From NCBI RefSeq assembly GCF_000503215.1, contig NZ_AYTD01000017.1, positions 124,001 to 188,000 on the forward strand: a stretch of 64,000 nt of DNA, given 5' to 3'. Below the pieces are notes generated by a model, which was given only the letters and a program-made list of their open reading frames with translations, searched no databases and had not been told where the DNA came from. Shown piece after piece: positions 6,993-14,754 of the stretch. Position numbers and translations under genes: made by a program. Each line of letters opens with the position of its first letter. Within the stretch, counting starts at the first letter, position 1. This DNA comes from Pseudomonas canadensis (GTDB lineage: Bacteria > Pseudomonadota > Gammaproteobacteria > Pseudomonadales > Pseudomonadaceae).

Positions 6993-9053
6993 CTAGAAAT
7001 CCTTGCACAAGCGCAGGGCGTCATAGATCGCAGCATGGGTATTACGCTGCGCCACACAATCACCAATGCGGAACAGCAAGTACCCATCACCCGCCTCGCT
7101 CAGGCACGGCTGCGGCTTGATCGCGAACAAGGCTTCGACGTCGATCTGGCCCTTGTTGCGCGAGCCTTCCTTGAGTGCGTAGTAGATGGCTTCGTCCGGG
7201 CGCACGCCGTTCTCGACGACCACCTGGTCCACCACCCGCTCCTCTTTGGCGCCGGTGTATTCGTTTTCCAGCACCGCCACCAGCTTGTCGCCTTCGCGGT
7301 AGACCTTTTCCAGCATCATGTCGCCGGTCATGATCACTTCCTTCGGGTACATGCTGCGGTAGTAGGTCGGGAACGACGTACCGCCAATGGCCACGCCCGG
7401 CTTGATGTCGTCGGTGACGATTTCGACCTGGCTGCCTTTGTCCGCGAGGAAATCCGCCACCGACATGCCGGTGAATTCGCAGATAGTGTCGTACACCAGC
7501 ACGTTCTTGCCCGGCGCCACTTTGCCGTCGAGCACGTCCCAGCTGCTCACCACCAAGCCTTCGGCTGCGCCCCAGTGTTCGTTCTGTTCCACGTTCGGAT
7601 GTCCGCCCACCGCCAGCACCACCACGTCCGGACGCACGTCCAGGATAGTGTCGGCATCGGCGGCCACGCCCAGGCGCAGGTCGACCTTCAACCGTGCCAG
7701 TTCCAGTTGGTACCAGCGGGTGATACCGGCAATCTGGTCACGTTGCGGCGCCTTGGACGCCGTGGTGATCTGCCCACCAATAAACTCTTTTTTCTCGAAC
7801 AGGGTCACGTCGTGACCACGTTCGGCTGCCACGCGCGCAGCCTCCATCCCGGCCGGGCCGGCACCGACCACCACAACCTTGCGTTTGACGCCGGTGGTTT
7901 TTTCGATGATGTGCGGCACACCCATGTATTCACGGGAGGTCGCGGCGTTCTGGATGCACAACACATCCAGGCCCTGGTACTGGCGGTCGATGCAGTAGTT
8001 GGCGCCGACGCACTGCTTGATTTGGTCGATCTGGCCCATCTTGATCTTGGCGATCAGGTGAGGGTCGGCGATGTGCGCACGGGTCATGCCGACCATGTCC
8101 ACATAACCGCCCTCGAGGATGCGCGTGGCCTGGTTCGGGTCCTTGATGTTCTGCGCGTGCAGCACCGGAACCTTGACCACTTCCTTGATGCCGGCCGCCA
8201 AGTGCAGGAACGGCTCCGGTGGATAACTCATGTTGGGGATCACGTTGGCCAGGGTGTTGTGCGTGTCGCAACCCGAGCCCACCACGCCGATGAAATCCAG
8301 CATGCCGGTGTCGTCGTAATACTTGGCGATCTGCTTCATGTCCTCATGGGACAGGCCGTCCGGGTGGAACTCGTCACCGCACAAGCGCATGCCCACGCAG
8401 AAGTCGTCACCGACCTCGGCGCGTACGGCTTTCAATACTTCCAGGCCGAACTTCATGCGGCCTTCGAAGGTGCCGCCCCACTCGTCAGTACGCTTGTTAA
8501 CCCGCGGGCTCCAGAACTGGTCGATCATGTGCTGGTGCACAGCGGACAACTCAACACCGTCCAGGCCGCCGGCCTTGGCGCGTTTGGCGGCGCTGGCGTA
8601 GTTGCCGATCACGCGCCAGATTTCTTCCGGCTCGATGGTCTTGCAAGTGGCACGGTGCACCGGCTCACGTACGCCGGACGGCGACATCAGCGTCGGCCAG
8701 TTGAAGCCGTCCCAACGCGAGCGACGGCCCATGTGGGTAATCTGAATCATGATCTTGGCGCCATGCTTGTGCATGGCGTCGGCCAGGTTCTGGAAGTGCG
8801 GGATGATGCGGTCGGTGGACAGGTTGACCGAACTCCACCATTCCTGCGGGCTGTCGATAGCCACAACAGAGGAACCGCCGCAGATCGCCAGGCCGATACC
8901 GCCCTTGGCTTTCTCTTCGTAGTACTTCACATAGCGGTCAGTGGTCATCCCGCCGTCGGTCGCGTAGACCTCGGCGTGGGCGGTGCTGAGCACGCGGTTG
9001 CGGATGGTCAGTTTGCCGATCTGGATCGGCTGGAACATTGCTTCGAAAGCCAT
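6993..9053 (-). CDS. dgcA: Dimethylglycine demethylase subunit DgcA (flavoprotein)
   Basis: The 686-aa protein belongs to the trimethylamine dehydrogenase / 2,4-dienoyl-CoA reductase family. An FMN TIM-barrel spans residues 1 to about 340, an Fe-S motif about 348-366, and an FAD/NAD domain begins at the dinucleotide motif VVVVGAGPAGMEAA near 394. It converts dimethylglycine to sarcosine together with DgcB. The cluster motif reads C348-x5-C354-x11-C366. The second cysteine of the usual CxxCxxC pattern is Ala351, so only three ligands are visible. GAGGA precedes the ATG at 9053. It is 15 bp downstream of the preceding gene. Confidence 0.94.
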   Translation of the reverse strand: MAFEAMFQPIQIGKLTIRNRVLSTAHAEVYATDGGMTTDRYVKYYEEKAKGGIGLAICGGSSVVAIDSPQEWWSSVNLSTDRIIPHFQNLADAMHKHGAKIMIQITHMGRRSRWDGFNWPTLMSPSGVREPVHRATCKTIEPEEIWRVIGNYASAAKRAKAGGLDGVELSAVHQHMIDQFWSPRVNKRTDEWGGTFEGRMKFGLEVLKAVRAEVGDDFCVGMRLCGDEFHPDGLSHEDMKQIAKYYDDTGMLDFIGVVGSGCDTHNTLANVIPNMSYPPEPFLHLAAGIKEVVKVPVLHAQNIKDPNQATRILEGGYVDMVGMTRAHIADPHLIAKIKMGQIDQIKQCVGANYCIDRQYQGLDVLCIQNAATSREYMGVPHIIEKTTGVKRKVVVVGAGPAGMEAARVAAERGHDVTLFEKKEFIGGQITTASKAPQRDQIAGITRWYQLELARLKVDLRLGVAADADTILDVRPDVVVLAVGGHPNVEQNEHWGAAEGLVVSSWDVLDGKVAPGKNVLVYDTICEFTGMSVADFLADKGSQVEIVTDDIKPGVAIGGTSFPTYYRSMYPKEVIMTGDMMLEKVYREGDKLVAVLENEYTGAKEERVVDQVVVENGVRPDEAIYYALKEGSRNKGQIDVEALFAIKPQPCLSEAGDGYLLFRIGDCVAQRNTHAAIYDALRLCKDF

Positions 9054-9068
9054 GGCACGGTCCTCGGC

Positions 9069-9599
9069 TTACAACGGCTTGACGGTGAACAGGCCGTCAT
9101 CGTGGCCCTCTTCGGAGCCTCCGTAGACTTGTTCGGCGACAGTGCGGATCTGGCTGCCGCGGGCTTGCAGAATCTGGTCCATGGCGCCGGCAAACCAACC
9201 AGTGAACATGTAGTCCACTTTGCGCCCGACCTTGCCGTACACGTAGACGAAGGCCGAGTGTTCGAGCTTGACGCTGGCGGTGCCTTTGTCGAGGTCGATG
9301 TCCTGAATCTTGAACAAGCCCCAGCCGCGTTGCGACAGGCGCTTCATGTAGTGCTCGAACACCGCGACGCCTTCCAGGCCATGGCATTCAGCTTCTTTTT
9401 CACACCAGTGCCAAGCGGACTTGTAGCCAGCCTTGTAGAGGATTTCGGCGTAGGCATCGGCGCCCAGCACTTCTTCGATACCGATGTGGTTGTTGACGAA
9501 GAAATGGCGCGGCACGTACAGCATTGGCAGGGCGTCGGAGGTCCAGACACCGGTTTCGCTGTCGACTTCGATAGGCAATTGCGGGGCGATCTTGGCCAT
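9069..9599 (-). CDS. DUF5943 / 4-vinyl-reductase-like protein of the dimethylglycine operon
   Basis: This is a 176-aa soluble protein with no signal peptide. The segment CEKEAECHGLEGVAVFEHYM followed by SQRGWGLFKIQDIDLDKGTA resembles V4R-type small-molecule-binding domains, and the protein corresponds to the conserved gene always found before dgcA in pseudomonads. Its function is not established. It could be a sensor or a carrier for a C1 product. It sits between the dipeptidase-like gene and dgcA, co-directional, with a 15-bp gap to dgcA. Confidence 0.72.
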   Translation of the reverse strand: MAKIAPQLPIEVDSETGVWTSDALPMLYVPRHFFVNNHIGIEEVLGADAYAEILYKAGYKSAWHWCEKEAECHGLEGVAVFEHYMKRLSQRGWGLFKIQDIDLDKGTASVKLEHSAFVYVYGKVGRKVDYMFTGWFAGAMDQILQARGSQIRTVAEQVYGGSEEGHDDGLFTVKPL

Positions 9600-9676
9600 G
9601 GAAACTTAACTCCAGAAAAATTCTTGTTAATGCCCCCGGCGCGAACGGCCGGGGGAAAAGATGCGTTGGCGGTGGC

Positions 9677-10654
9677 TTATTCGCCCCAGACGTCTTTCAA
9701 GACGTTGACCCAGTTTTCGCCCATGATCTTGCGTACCACGCGCTCGGGGTGGCCGCGCTTGAGCAGGGTCTCGGTGAGGTTGGGGAACTCGCCCACGGTG
9801 CGGATGCCCAGCGGGTTGATGATCTTGCCGAAGCTGGTCAGGCGGCGGGCGTAGCCCTTGTCATGGGTCAGCATTTCGAAGAAATCCTGGCCATGGCCCT
9901 GGGTGAAGTCGGTGCCGATGCCGATGGCGTCTTCGCCGACGATGTTCATGGTGTATTCGATGGCTTCGGCATAGTCGTCGATGGTCGAATCGATGCCCTT
10001 GGCCAGGAACGGCGCGAACATGGTCACGCCGACAAAACCACCGTGGTCGGCGATGAACTTCAGCTCTTCATCGGACTTGTTGCGCGGGTGCTCTTTAAGG
10101 CCGGACGGCAGGCAGTGGGAGTAGCACACAGGCTTTTTCGATTCGAGGATGACTTCTTCGGAAGTCTTGGAGCCGACGTGGGACAAGTCGCACATGATGC
10201 CGACGCGGTTCATCTCAGCAACGATTTCACGGCCGAAACCCGACAGGCCGCCATCACGCTCGTAGCAACCGGTGCCGACCAGGTTCTGGGTGTTGTAGCA
10301 CATCTGCACCACACCGACGCCGAGCTGCTTGAAGATCTCGACATAGCCGAGCTGGTCTTCAAAGGCATGGGCGTTCTGGAAGCCGAAGATGATGCCGGTC
10401 TTGCCTTGTTCCTTGGCACGGCGGATGTCGGCGGTGGTTTTCACCGGGATCACCAGGTCGCTGTTTTCACGGATCAGGGTCTGGCTGGCCACGATATTGT
10501 TGATGGTGGCCTGGAACCCTTCCCACACCGACACGGTGCAGTTAGCGGCAGTGAGACCGCCTTTGCGCATGTCCTCGAACAGGTCGCGGTTCCACTTGGC
10601 AATAATCAGCCCGTCGATAACGATGCTGTCGGCGTGCAATTCGGCTGGGCTCAT
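9677..10654 (-). CDS. Membrane-dipeptidase-family (M19) protein, metal site degenerate
   Basis: The 325-aa protein has the M19/renal dipeptidase fold signatures GFGREIVAEMNRVGIMCDLS, then HV, then YSHCLPSGLKEHPRN and GIGTDFTQG. His159, His180 and Asp249 match known zinc ligands. The N-terminal HxD motif of active members is replaced by VIDGLIIAKWNR, and the bridging Glu of GxEGGH is Gln93 in GFQNAH. It is the first gene of the dimethylglycine operon. I chose the ATG at 10654 because AAGGGG lies about 8 bases upstream. It may have a non-dipeptidase or altered amidohydrolase role; the substrate is unknown. Confidence 0.85.
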   Translation of the reverse strand: MSPAELHADSIVIDGLIIAKWNRDLFEDMRKGGLTAANCTVSVWEGFQATINNIVASQTLIRENSDLVIPVKTTADIRRAKEQGKTGIIFGFQNAHAFEDQLGYVEIFKQLGVGVVQMCYNTQNLVGTGCYERDGGLSGFGREIVAEMNRVGIMCDLSHVGSKTSEEVILESKKPVCYSHCLPSGLKEHPRNKSDEELKFIADHGGFVGVTMFAPFLAKGIDSTIDDYAEAIEYTMNIVGEDAIGIGTDFTQGHGQDFFEMLTHDKGYARRLTSFGKIINPLGIRTVGEFPNLTETLLKRGHPERVVRKIMGENWVNVLKDVWGE

Positions 10655-10873
10655 CAGGCGTCCCCTTATTGGCAATTCATGCGCCGAATCGTCTGCCGGC
10701 GCTTTGGGGCCAGCATATGCCCAGGGGCCGACAGAGCCGGGTGCAAAAACGACAGGGGAATTGCCGAAAGCGTCAATCCACGACAAAGGCTGGTATGAGA
10801 GGTCTGACTGGCGGCTGTTCTTTGTCTTACGCTTGAGCCAGAATTCCCGCATCACCTGATATGAGACGGCGCA

Positions 10874-11275
10874 ATGAAATCGATTTTCCTGGCTTTGGCA
10901 CTCATCGCAACCGGCGTCCACGCGGCCGAAGACACCGACAGCACGCCGTGCGATGGCATAGAAAACGACAAGCAAACCCTGGAATGCGCCTCCTATAACA
11001 AAACCACCGCCGAGCAATTGCTCAAGGATAACTATCAGGGCCTGCTGGAACGCATGGCTTCGACCTACGGCAGCGACAAGACCAAGCTGGCGGACATTAC
11101 CGCTCGTCTGAAGGATGCCCAGCAGAAGTGGGAAAAGTTACGCGATGCCGACTGCGCCGTGGACACCTTCCCGGCAGTGAACGGCACCAAGGCGTATGCG
11201 ATTGCGCAGAATGATTGTCTGGCACGAATGAGCGATGAGCGGTCGGAGTTTTTGGAGTCGATCGGGCAGGAGTGA
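10874..11275 (+). CDS. LprI-like periplasmic protein (DUF1311 family)
   Basis: The 133-aa protein has a clear signal peptide (MKSIFLALALIATGVHA, cleavage before AED). A cysteine-containing helical domain follows, with LECASYNKTTAEQLL and CLARMSDERSEFLE, resembling the LprI/YecT lysozyme-inhibitor family. It probably acts in the periplasm; lysozyme inhibition is family-based inference only. It is convergent with the HipA-like gene, with only three bases between their stops. Confidence 0.75.
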   Translation: MKSIFLALALIATGVHAAEDTDSTPCDGIENDKQTLECASYNKTTAEQLLKDNYQGLLERMASTYGSDKTKLADITARLKDAQQKWEKLRDADCAVDTFPAVNGTKAYAIAQNDCLARMSDERSEFLESIGQE

Positions 11276-11278
11276 CCG

Positions 11279-12517
11279 CTAAAACACCTTCCTTATCGAG
11301 TTGAAGGCCATCTGCAGGTGATCACGCTGGGCTTTGTCGATATTGAGGTCAGCGCAATGCTGGTTCCACTGCGATAGGGCCTCTAACGTCTGCTCGATGT
11401 AGAGGTCAGGCTCAAGAAAGCTGAAGGGCGCACAGACCTTCTTGATTACCGTGCGTGATGGCTGACCTGCACCTGCAAAAGCGCTGGTGTGCTCATTCCC
11501 CCGACCGCTGGTATTGGCAAACGTCAGGTCGTAGGCCGGCGCCATCTGCCAGCCTGCCGATGAGCCAAAGAACGAAAAGTTTTTTGCATGATCGTCACGG
11601 TTGTGGGCCAGCGCGTTGAACACCATCAGTCGAGCCATTTTTTCTACATCCCTGGCGTTTTTGGTGATGGTGAAGGTCAGGCGCAACAGGTCACCATAAT
11701 CCAGGCTCGGCATACGGAAGTCGGCATACAGAATCGCCGCGGCGGTGAGCATATGTCGCTTTGTAAGACCCACGCGGTCAAAGCGCCGTGTGACGAAAAA
11801 CCGCTCTATTGCGGTAGCTGTCTCTATCTCAAGTAACGCTGAGTCGGAGATTTCGACCCCCGCCATACGGGCCGTCATGGCGTAGGCCTGTTCGATAGCG
11901 CCACTGTCACGATGCTCTTCCTGGCTACGGAATTTGATCAACCAGTGTTCGTAACCTTCCGGCATCTCACCAAATGAAGAGATAGCTTGCGTCTTGTCGG
12001 ATGAAAGCCCAATGACTGCCTTAGGACGTGCCCCCCCGGGGGACCCACCCGCGAGGCGCAGTGATTCAATCACCTCTTTCGCTCCACCGGACAGCACCTC
12101 CTGTGAAGCCTGGTAAAGGGAAGCCAGGTCAAGTTCGTGCTGCTCTGTCCCCTTTTCGAACGCCGGTTTGTATTCCAGCGCCCCCATACCCCGATTTCCC
12201 ATATAGCCGAGCCGGTCCAATGGGCCGATCGCACGGCGCTCAATGCCCAATTGCGTGCGAAAGAAACGGTCCATCAACAAGAGCCCCCAGCCATCGGGCA
12301 GCGAATCGCTGAACACCCCTTGCAGGCCACCAAACATCAGTGTGTCTGCCGCCAACTGAGGCGCGGAAGAAAAGTCCATGTACAACGGCGCCAGGTTGAA
12401 GCCGTTAGCCAGCCAACTCGGATCATACGAAAAGTAAATGCCTCGGCCAGGCGCATCTACCAGCTCTCCCACTCGCGAACCCTGCAACATCACGTGCAGC
12501 GCAGAAACTTTTTTCAT
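11279..12517 (-). CDS. HipA-family serine/threonine kinase toxin
   Basis: The 412-aa protein has the HipA architecture: an N-terminal subdomain (GGLQGVFSDSLPDGWG), the ejectable P-loop GGSPGGARPK at residues 157-166, the catalytic HNRDDHAKNFSFF (Asp308/Asp309) and the metal-binding AYDL at 328-331. E. coli HipA inactivates glutamyl-tRNA synthetase by phosphorylation (known); the target here is not known. It overlaps the upstream antitoxin by four bases (ATGA). All kinase motifs look intact. Confidence 0.9.
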   Translation of the reverse strand: MKKVSALHVMLQGSRVGELVDAPGRGIYFSYDPSWLANGFNLAPLYMDFSSAPQLAADTLMFGGLQGVFSDSLPDGWGLLLMDRFFRTQLGIERRAIGPLDRLGYMGNRGMGALEYKPAFEKGTEQHELDLASLYQASQEVLSGGAKEVIESLRLAGGSPGGARPKAVIGLSSDKTQAISSFGEMPEGYEHWLIKFRSQEEHRDSGAIEQAYAMTARMAGVEISDSALLEIETATAIERFFVTRRFDRVGLTKRHMLTAAAILYADFRMPSLDYGDLLRLTFTITKNARDVEKMARLMVFNALAHNRDDHAKNFSFFGSSAGWQMAPAYDLTFANTSGRGNEHTSAFAGAGQPSRTVIKKVCAPFSFLEPDLYIEQTLEALSQWNQHCADLNIDKAQRDHLQMAFNSIRKVF

Positions 12518-12810
12518 CGACGTCCTCGAAGCCTGGTTTGGCTTTTTAGTTCCTGAAGACTGAGTGGCGGCGGTGCACTGAACAAATTCGCCATTTGCGC
12601 CCCTACTCCCAGACTCATCGCGATCAGTAACAAAGCATCCAGTGACACCTTGCCGGTCGTTTCAAACCGCTTGAGTGTGGATTCAGCCACTCCGGACTGG
12701 GCTGCCAAGGCTCGGCGAGAAAGGTTTTTGCTCAGCCGCAGAGCCTTGGCATTACCGGCGATCTGCAAGGCAATCTCGCCAGGGGCGTAAAGAATTTGAG
12801 TAAGGGCCAT
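12514..12810 (-). CDS. HipB-like XRE-family antitoxin/repressor
   Basis: The 98-aa protein has a Cro/C1 helix-turn-helix (NAKALRLSKNLSRRALAAQS, then VAESTLKRFE) and a short arginine-rich tail. I chose the ATG at 12810: GAGGT lies 8 bases upstream and the protein starts MALTQILYAPGEIALQ. It is the first gene of a two-gene unit with the HipA-like kinase, the usual antitoxin-toxin order. It is expected to bind and inhibit the kinase and to repress its own promoter, probably through the inverted repeat at 12871-12888. Confidence 0.9.
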   Translation of the reverse strand: MALTQILYAPGEIALQIAGNAKALRLSKNLSRRALAAQSGVAESTLKRFETTGKVSLDALLLIAMSLGVGAQMANLFSAPPPLSLQELKSQTRLRGRR

Positions 12811-13027
12811 GGTTCGACCTCGAATGAGTGTTGCCAAGTGTAGCAGGCACGAAATAATCAGATTAAACAATGGATACCAGGTTATCCAATAAACGATAAA
12901 AAATCCTATAAAGGACAATATATAGCCCTTTATATCAAAAAGTCCTTAACCTGATTTGCAGTCTCTTTGACCCCCATCGAAAGGTAAGCGACCATCTGCG
13001 CCATCTCACCTCCTTCAAGGCCAAACC
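12811..13027. promoter_or_regulatory. AT-rich divergent promoter of hipBA and the DUF3010 gene, with inverted repeats
   Basis: TGGATA-CCAGGT-TATCCA at 12871-12888 is an inverted repeat about 60 bp before the hipB start. It resembles the TATCC/GGATA half-sites of E. coli HipB operators, but in inside-out order and with a 6-base centre. A second imperfect dyad has arms AAGGAC (12911-12916) and GTCCTT (12942-12947) with TATA runs inside. The segment is much lower in GC than its surroundings. Operator function is inferred. Confidence 0.6.
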
Positions 13028-13444
13028 ATGAAAACCTGCGGCATCGAAATCAAAGGCAGCGAAGCCATCATCGCCGTCACCTCCCTGGACAACCAGGCGC
13101 TGACCCACGTTGCCCTGGCCACCAAAAAGATCGCCCTCGACGATGATGACGAGGCCGCCAACGTCAAAGCCTTCGCGGCCCAGGTGAAGGCGTTCGTGCA
13201 GGAAAACGCCGTCGAGCGTATCGCGATCAAGAAGCGCAGCAAGAAAGGCGAGTTCGCCGGTGGCCCGACGACGTTCAAGATTGAAGGGGTGTTTCAGTTG
13301 CTGGAGGGTGTTGAGGTGACGCTGCTGTCGCCGCAGACCATCAATGCACAGAATAAGAAACACAACTTTGATCTACCGGCGACGCTGAACAAGTATCAGC
13401 ATGAGGCGTACAAGGCGGCATGTTCAGCGCTGGTCAAGAAATAA
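13028..13444 (+). CDS. DUF3010-family protein
   Basis: This is a 138-aa soluble protein, MKTCGIEIKGSEAIIAVTSL at the start, with an acidic patch DDDDEAANVKAF and a basic patch IAIKKRSKKGEFAGG. It matches the DUF3010 family, whose function is unknown. The N-terminal beta strands (GIEIKGSEAIIAV) recall actin-like/RNase H-fold nucleotide-binding proteins, but that is only impression. It is monocistronic, followed by a perfect hairpin at 13463-13490. Confidence 0.75.
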   Translation: MKTCGIEIKGSEAIIAVTSLDNQALTHVALATKKIALDDDDEAANVKAFAAQVKAFVQENAVERIAIKKRSKKGEFAGGPTTFKIEGVFQLLEGVEVTLLSPQTINAQNKKHNFDLPATLNKYQHEAYKAACSALVKK

Positions 13445-13462
13445 GCCACACTGCAGATCCAG

Positions 13463-13490
13463 TGTGGGAGCGGGCTTGCTCGCTCCCACA
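13463..13490. repeat. Single palindromic REP, GTGGGAGCG family, between convergent genes
   Basis: TGTGGGAGCG-GGCTTGCT-CGCTCCCACA is a perfect 10-bp-arm hairpin in the 63-bp gap between the stops of the DUF3010 gene and the ATPase gene. It is read the same way from both strands and could terminate both transcripts, though no U-run follows. Confidence 0.85.
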
Positions 13491-13507
13491 TTTGATCTCT
13501 GTGTTCT

Positions 13508-14686
13508 TCAGGCAGCTGCACGGCGCCGGTGCTGCAGCCAATCCCCGAAGGATTTGTCCTCCAGGGCATAACCCCCCCGGCTCGACTTCCATACCAGCTC
13601 TTTATCGCGCAGGGCATCGATACAGGCCTGAATGGTCTGCGTGCCTGGCACCACGTCGCTGCCCATGTCTTCCAAGGCCTTGCTGACGGCCGTGATGGTG
13701 CTGTCGGTAAACGGCGCGAACGGTTCGTTGTTCTGTGAGCGCTCCACCATCACTTCCAGCACCGCACGCTGGGGAATGGTGAGGGCGTTCCAGGCACTTT
13801 CGAACTCGGTCCAAACGCCGGCGCGCAGCAGTTCGGCGCGACTGTGCAGCAGTTGGCCCAGATTGCTCGCCTCCCCCAGTTCCAACGCCACTTCACCAAT
13901 GATGGTGCGCAACATTTCCGGGCGATGGCCCACCAGCTCAAACGCTTCATCGATGTCGGCAGCATTGAACTGGTTGGTCTTGGCCAGAAGGCCGTTGAGG
14001 TACACGGTGTAGGCCTGTGTGAATGCTTTGCCCAGCAGTGGAAATGGCGTGATGCTGGACCCGAAGAACGGCTGGCTTTTACCTAATACCAGGTGGGCAA
14101 GCTTGTCGCGATTGGACCCCGTGAACACCAGGCGCAACCCGCTGCCCTCGCCTTCACGGCCTTGGTTGAGCTGGTCCCGTGCGGCCTTGAGGGCAAACAT
14201 CGCATTAACACCGGCTTCGGTGGTGAGCGCGTGTTGCGCTTCGTCGATCACCAGCACGACGGTTTTCTCGGCAGCGCTGTGAAGCAACTCCAGCGCTTGC
14301 GTCAGTGTCGCGCCAGCAGGCAATTGCGGCTTGGTGAAATCCCAGGACAAGGTGCGCAGGAAGCTGAGCTTTTCAATGCCGATATTCTTGGCCAGCTTGC
14401 GGATGCCCTTTTCAAAGGGCACCAGGGCACCGGCGATGGCACTGGAGATCAGGTCGGCGGGGTCTTTTTCTTTGTCCGCCCATAGATCGACATACACAGC
14501 CAGCCAACCACGCGCCTGGCATTGCGGAACAAGGTCCTCACGCAAAAAAGTACTTTTGCCCGTGCGACGCGGCGCCGCGAGAAACAAGCCAGAGGTGAAA
14601 TCCTGAATACCGGCGCCCACCAGGCCATCGGCAATGCTGCTTGCCAGGTCGGGGCGGCGGAACACGAAGCCGCTGTTCTTGGACAT
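13508..14686 (-). CDS. Orphan P-loop ATPase (AAA/STAND-like), function unknown
   Basis: The 392-aa protein opens with FVFRRPDLASSIADGLVGAG. It has Walker A APRRTGKST at 38-46, Walker B VVLVIDEA with acidic pair Asp148/Glu149, and a sensor-like LVFTGSNRDKL near 190. The C-terminal half is helical (ELVGHRPEMLRTIIGEVALE) and ends in a winged-helix-like region (TIQACIDALRDKELVWKSSRGGYALED). The layout resembles ORC/STAND ATPases used in regulation or defence. There is no obvious effector domain and no partner gene on the same strand. No strong ribosome site is visible before the ATG at 14686. The promoter carries an unusual palindrome. Confidence 0.8.
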   Translation of the reverse strand: MSKNSGFVFRRPDLASSIADGLVGAGIQDFTSGLFLAAPRRTGKSTFLREDLVPQCQARGWLAVYVDLWADKEKDPADLISSAIAGALVPFEKGIRKLAKNIGIEKLSFLRTLSWDFTKPQLPAGATLTQALELLHSAAEKTVVLVIDEAQHALTTEAGVNAMFALKAARDQLNQGREGEGSGLRLVFTGSNRDKLAHLVLGKSQPFFGSSITPFPLLGKAFTQAYTVYLNGLLAKTNQFNAADIDEAFELVGHRPEMLRTIIGEVALELGEASNLGQLLHSRAELLRAGVWTEFESAWNALTIPQRAVLEVMVERSQNNEPFAPFTDSTITAVSKALEDMGSDVVPGTQTIQACIDALRDKELVWKSSRGGYALEDKSFGDWLQHRRRAAA

Positions 14687-14704
14687 GCTTTTATACCCAA
14701 TTAT

Positions 14705-14751
14705 GGAAAGGACTATAAATTATAGTCGTGAGTATAATTGACTATAATCAG
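14705..14751 (-). promoter_or_regulatory. GACTATAA palindrome and repeats in the ATPase promoter
   Basis: GACTATAAATTATAGTC at 14711-14727 is a perfect 8-bp-arm palindrome with one central base. A further half-site GACTATAATC lies at 14740-14749, preceded by GAGTATAATT. Read on the minus strand, a TATAAT box lies inside the palindrome about 30 bp before the ATPase ATG, so a protein bound here would block or position RNA polymerase. The binding protein is unknown. Confidence 0.65.
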
Positions 14752-14754
14752 CCG

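Noticed and set aside
6936..9854. A 972-codon open frame on the plus strand
   Set aside because: It is antisense to dgcA and its neighbour in a high-GC region. The peptide is rich in His, Val and Ala without any domain. It is a codon-bias shadow.
12911..12947. Terminator between the hip locus and the DUF3010 gene
   Set aside because: Arms AAGGAC/GTCCTT are short and far apart, no U-run follows, and the two genes diverge here so no terminator is needed.
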